From an uncultured Clostridia bacterium (lineage in GTDB: Bacteria > Bacillota_A > Clostridia > Oscillospirales > Oscillospiraceae): a stretch of 7,991 nt of DNA. Positions within the stretch are counted from its first letter, which is position 1. Each line of letters starts with the position of its first letter. The position numbers were made by a program, and so were the translations under genes. This document shows, in pieces, positions 6,366 through 7,991 of this stretch. The stretch covers positions 1 through 7,991 of the forward strand of contig CASEPH010000032.1 in assembly GCA_949289625.1 (NCBI GenBank), in the 5' to 3' direction. The notes under the pieces are model-generated. The model had not been told where the DNA came from. It was given only the letters and a program-made list of their open reading frames with translations, and did not search any database.

Positions 6366-6555
6366 ATGAATATCTCAAATGAAAATAAGGCTCCGCAGAA
6401 TAGACAAGCTGGCAAAATCAGGGGCATTTAAGATCATCCGCATTGGCAATATGATCCGCATTTCCAGGAAATCCTTTGAAGATTGGCTTGGGATGGAAGA
6501 AGCCGCAGGCGAAAACCTGCGGCTATTCTGCGTTCAGAAATTATTTTCCAAATAA
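6366..6555 (+). pseudogene. Excisionase-like helix-turn-helix protein, frameshifted or partly deleted
   Basis: The well-placed start at 6366 (GGAGG five bases upstream) opens MNISNENKAPQ and stops after 21 codons. In the +1 frame, from an ATG at 6379, 58 codons encode LAKSGAFKIIRIGNMIRISR followed by KSFEDWL, which matches the second half of the small excisionase/MerR-like HTH proteins of conjugative transposons (recognition helix, then wing with G-x-x-x-R-I, then W-L). The first helix-turn-helix part is missing. The gene therefore seems to have lost about 30 codons by an out-of-frame deletion near its start. The tail beyond EEAAGEN runs through a hairpin and overlaps, on the other strand, the YafQ-like tail. 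A very short functional HTH peptide from 6379 is possible but has no ribosome site of its own. Confidence 0.65.
6501..6524. terminator. Perfect 9-bp hairpin between convergent remnants
   Basis: AGCCGCAGG-cgaaaa-CCTGCGGCT is a perfect 9-base-pair stem with a 6-base loop, lying between the plus-strand excisionase remnant and the minus-strand toxin remnant. Pyrimidine-rich but not T-pure sequence follows on the minus strand (tcttcc) and attctg on the plus strand. It fits a weak bidirectional terminator for converging genes. Confidence 0.45.
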
Positions 6556-6603
6556 ATCACTGTGGCTGCCGGTCCTGGCTAAAGTCAGAACCAATACTTC
6601 ATA
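6541..6603 (-). pseudogene. C-terminal tail of a YafQ-type mRNA interferase toxin
   Basis: The last 20 codons read VLVLTLARTGSHSDLFGK after YE and end in TAA. This is the characteristic C terminus of YafQ/RelE-like toxins (L-x-R-T/L-G-S-H-S-D/E-L-F), including the conserved histidine of the active site. Everything upstream is gone and is replaced by virB4 sequence at a junction near 6602. It cannot make a working toxin. Confidence 0.6.
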
Positions 6604-6815
6604 CGCCGAGGATAAAGGAGTGGCCATTGAGTAAGTGGCGGCGGTTAGCGATAATCATATTTTTGCTGATAACATTCTGCCCGTAATACACACCGTCTCT
6701 GGTTCTGTTTCCGCTGCCAGTTTGTGATGTTCGTCTCTACGCCGAGCAGACGGTTTTCCACCTCCCTGACCGCTTCGTCTGTGGGAACGGGGACAATATC
6801 AATGGAAAGCATCAT
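6602..6815 (-). pseudogene. VirB4/TraE-type conjugation ATPase, two short fragments
   Basis: Fragment A (6815 down to 6699) encodes MMLSIDIVPVPTDEAVREVE then NRLLGVETNITNWQRKQN, from the N-terminal half of ICE VirB4-like ATPases. Fragment B (6697 down to 6602) is in another frame and encodes GVYYGQNVISKNMIIANRR then HLLNGHSFILGV, the stretch that leads straight into the Walker A motif; the sequence breaks off just before GSGKS. From family knowledge about 120 residues are missing between A and B, and most of the protein is missing on both sides. Intact proteins are near 800 residues. The remnant is non-functional and documents at least two separate deletions. Confidence 0.8.
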
Positions 6816-6816
6816 A

Positions 6817-6981
6817 TTCCGATTTGATCCACGCCCATAAAAACTGCTCGGCGGTCATCCCGTTATATTTGACAAAGCCGATCAGGGCAAAGGGAGCTGG
6901 CCCTAAGAGACACATCCAGCTCAGTGTTTCCGTGCCAAAGTGGGGGAGGAGCAGAAAATACAAGCCTACCGCCACACCGCA
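6817..6981 (-). pseudogene. PrgI family conjugation protein, truncated at both ends
   Basis: Codons give CGVAVGLYFLLLPHFGTETL then SWMCLLGPAPFALIGFVKYN and GMTAEQFLWAWIKSE. These are the two membrane segments and the W-A-W-I-K-S-E hallmark of ICE PrgI proteins, small membrane subunits of the type IV-like transfer channel encoded just before virB4. The usual N terminus (about 30 residues) and the tail after IKSE are missing; the frame ends in an unrelated YDAFH and a stop, and virB4 sequence starts within two bases of the break. The order prgI then virB4 is the normal ICE order, so this is a collapsed original operon. Confidence 0.85.
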
Positions 6982-7015
6982 GTCAAGTGACGATTTTTCT
7001 TCTGATATTCTGTTG

Positions 7016-7333
7016 TCAGTGGATAAGCCATCCGTAATCCTGCCTGCAATCCTCCACATAATCCGCATAGACGGTATCGTCTATGATTTGAAAGATAATC
7101 ATATAGCGTTTTTCAAACAAGATAAATCGGTAAGCATTTTTAGGAATGTATTCCCCGGAAAGCCACGGGCATCTCTGGGGCATGATTTCCAGTGAATTTG
7201 CCGTCTTTTCAAATTCCTCGGTCAGCCTTTCCGCTGCTTCCGGACTGACCTGCGCCAAAAAAGCGGCGTGGGAAACAAGCATCTGCGTCGCCTGCTCTGA
7301 TACGATGACACGGTATTTACTCTGATTTTCCAC
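7016..7333 (-). CDS. RelE/ParE family toxin of a type II toxin-antitoxin system
   Basis: A 105-residue protein of the RelE/ParE fold. An N-terminal strand (KYRVIVSEQA) is followed by a long helical hairpin (about 18-52), then the sheet with YRFILFEKRYMIIFQI (68-83) and TVYADYVEDCRQDYGWL (87-103), typical of ParE-like toxins whose last strand reads V-x-D-x-R-Q-D-Y. The start is GTG at 7333 with AAGGAGG nine bases upstream, inside the end of the antitoxin gene (17-base overlap), which implies translational coupling. Members either cleave mRNA at the ribosome or poison gyrase; sequence alone does not settle which. It appears intact, although the genes on both sides are fragments. Confidence 0.88.
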   Translation of the reverse strand: MENQSKYRVIVSEQATQMLVSHAAFLAQVSPEAAERLTEEFEKTANSLEIMPQRCPWLSGEYIPKNAYRFILFEKRYMIIFQIIDDTVYADYVEDCRQDYGWLIH

Positions 7334-7604
7334 GACCCGTCGCCTCCTTGATTGCGCTGCGCATCATGGCTGCGACTTCATCGACAGAATAACCTTTGTT
7401 TCCGTGCATCCTGTCCTCCTCAACCGCAAGCAGTTCCTCACGGAGTTTCAGCATCTTCTCCCTGCGGTTAAAGGTTTCAATATCCATAACGACTAAATCT
7501 CCCTCGCCATTCTTGGTAAGGAAAACCGGCTCTGCTGTCTTTCTGCACATTTCGGCAATCTCGTTGTAATTCTGACGGATTGCTGCGGATGGACGAATAT
7601 TCAT
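7317..7604 (-). CDS. Phd/YefM family antitoxin
   Basis: A 95-residue antitoxin that should bind and neutralise the toxin encoded directly downstream and repress its own promoter. The N-terminal Phd/YefM DNA-binding and dimerisation domain covers about residues 1-50 (MNIRPSAAIRQNYNEIAEMC, then EPVFLTKNGEGDLVVMDIE), followed by a charged helical tail (REKMLKLREELLAVEEDR and onwards) that would wrap the toxin. ATG at 7604 is chosen because GGGAGG lies seven bases before it; a GTG two codons upstream sits too close to that site. The TAA stop lies inside the toxin gene. Complete and probably active. Confidence 0.9.
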   Translation of the reverse strand: MNIRPSAAIRQNYNEIAEMCRKTAEPVFLTKNGEGDLVVMDIETFNRREKMLKLREELLAVEEDRMHGNKGYSVDEVAAMMRSAIKEATGRGKSE

Positions 7605-7630
7605 AACCACACCTCCCGTTTGTATTTGGT

Positions 7631-7655
7631 AGTATTATTCTAACTATATTATACT
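7631..7655. promoter_or_regulatory. Inverted repeat over the TA promoter, candidate autoregulation site
   Basis: The 25 bases begin AGTATTAT and end ATTATACT (outer arms AGTAT/ATACT, 7 of 8 outer pairs matching) and overlap the -10 box of the toxin-antitoxin promoter. Phd/YefM antitoxins repress their own promoter at palindromes of this sort, so this is a reasonable but unproven operator. Confidence 0.45.
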
Positions 7656-7676
7656 CATTTTATGCCACCCGGTCAA
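7648..7676 (-). promoter_or_regulatory. Promoter of the toxin-antitoxin operon
   Basis: On the minus strand TTGACC (7676-7671) and TATAAT (7653-7648) are separated by exactly 17 bases. It lies about 45 bases upstream of the antitoxin start and in the right direction. Confidence 0.8.
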
Positions 7677-7697
7677 TATGCGCAGAAAAATTTACAA

Positions 7698-7991
7698 TTA
7701 CAAGCCCATCATTTCTCGGACAACACGGTCTGCCATTTTGACCGCCCCGACTAAGACGAGCATGTTAAATACCAACTCCCCGATATAGCTCCATACCATC
7801 GACACCGCCGCAGCGTCCGGGTCAACCGCAGGCGGGGAAGCCGCAAAGAGGGAGAGGATGATACAGCCAAGCACGATAATCGCCCCTTCAAGGCAGACAG
7901 CGGCATAGGACAGTAGATCAATAGCGGCTCCAAACATGTGCACCGACTTGCAAGGCTCTCTTGCAAGCAGGCGGAAGGAATACCGCTTGTC
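7698..7991 (-). CDS. Small membrane protein of unknown function, probably ICE-related (5' end may lie outside window)
   Basis: The frame is open from the right edge, so up to 97 codons are visible. If translation starts inside the window the best ATG is at 7937 (MFGAAIDLLS), giving 79 residues, but no good ribosome site precedes it, so a start beyond the edge is at least as likely. Two membrane segments are evident: LSYAAVCLEGAIIVLGCIIL and, after a proline/aspartate-rich linker, a segment around YIGELVFNMLVLVGAVKM, ending in the charged ADRVVREMMGL. I cannot place it in a family. Position ahead of the TA pair and prgI, on the same strand, suggests a transfer-region membrane protein, but it is not the Maff2 or VirB6-like protein I would expect there. 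Confidence 0.55.
   Translation of the reverse strand, partial: DKRYSFRLLAREPCKSVHMFGAAIDLLSYAAVCLEGAIIVLGCIILSLFAASPPAVDPDAAAVSMVWSYIGELVFNMLVLVGAVKMADRVVREMMGL
7947..7967. repeat. Twin palindromes CTTGCAAG at 13-base period
   Basis: The perfect 8-base palindrome CTTGCAAG occurs at 7947-7954 and 7960-7967, separated by gctct. The copies can pair with each other or within themselves. It lies in or just before the start of the right-edge membrane protein gene. Confidence 0.5.

Noticed and set aside
6483..6686. A 67-codon plus-strand frame across the hairpin and the minus-strand remnants
   Set aside because: It crosses the excisionase remnant in another frame and runs antisense to YafQ and VirB4 pieces; no start signal.
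5433..7610. Sirtuin plus neighbouring genes and TA as a phage-defence island
   Set aside because: Sir2-domain defence proteins need an intact NAD-binding part and partner effectors; here the sirtuin is truncated and the neighbours are ICE transfer debris.
1..7991. CRISPR arrays, tRNA or rRNA genes, riboswitches, T-boxes
   Set aside because: No regularly spaced repeats, cloverleaf-like segments or recognisable leader motifs were seen on either strand.

Overview
The window looks like a chromosomal segment of a gut-type Clostridia bacterium, most likely Lachnospiraceae. This is inferred from the style of the SerRS variant, a protein resembling a Lachnospiraceae family of unknown function beside it, the AraC and P-type ATPase types, and Tn916/CTn-like conjugation gene remnants. 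No species can be named from sequence alone.

Left part (1-1408, + strand): the 3' end of a serine--tRNA ligase gene is followed after 9 bases by a conserved protein of unknown function (DUF3881-like). That gene ends in the same CTAG tetranucleotide that ends the convergent araC gene.

Centre (1405-5432): a heavy-metal resistance module of P1B-2 (Zn/Cd/Pb) type. An ArsR/SmtB repressor and an AraC-type regulator form a short minus-strand operon. It diverges from a plus-strand pair: a free-standing 72-residue heavy-metal-associated (HMA) domain protein and a CadA/ZntA-like ATPase that lacks its own HMA domain. The 295-base divergent control region holds a strong promoter (TTGACG-17-TATGAT), a 10-base direct repeat at a 21-base period (possible AraC site), a near-palindrome just after the expected transcription start (possible ArsR operator), and a motif shared by both promoter areas. 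A long hairpin separates the HMA and ATPase genes. The likely logic is that ArsR represses and is released by metal, AraC adds a second signal, the small HMA protein delivers metal, and the ATPase exports it.

Right part (5433-7991): an accessory scar. Directly after the ATPase stop lies the C-terminal two-thirds of a Sir2-like protein without its NAD-binding N terminus. Then come fragments of an eroded integrative conjugative element: a possible small ICE protein start, an excisionase-like HTH remnant (+), and, on the minus strand, a chain of truncated prgI, two pieces of virB4 and the tail of a YafQ-type toxin, all within about 440 bases. Embedded in this debris is an intact Phd/YefM-RelE/ParE toxin-antitoxin operon with a near-consensus promoter. 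A partial small membrane protein runs off the right edge.

I do not see a clearly new molecular system. The most original points are the dual-regulator control region of the metal module and the serially deleted ICE remnant that keeps an intact toxin-antitoxin pair.
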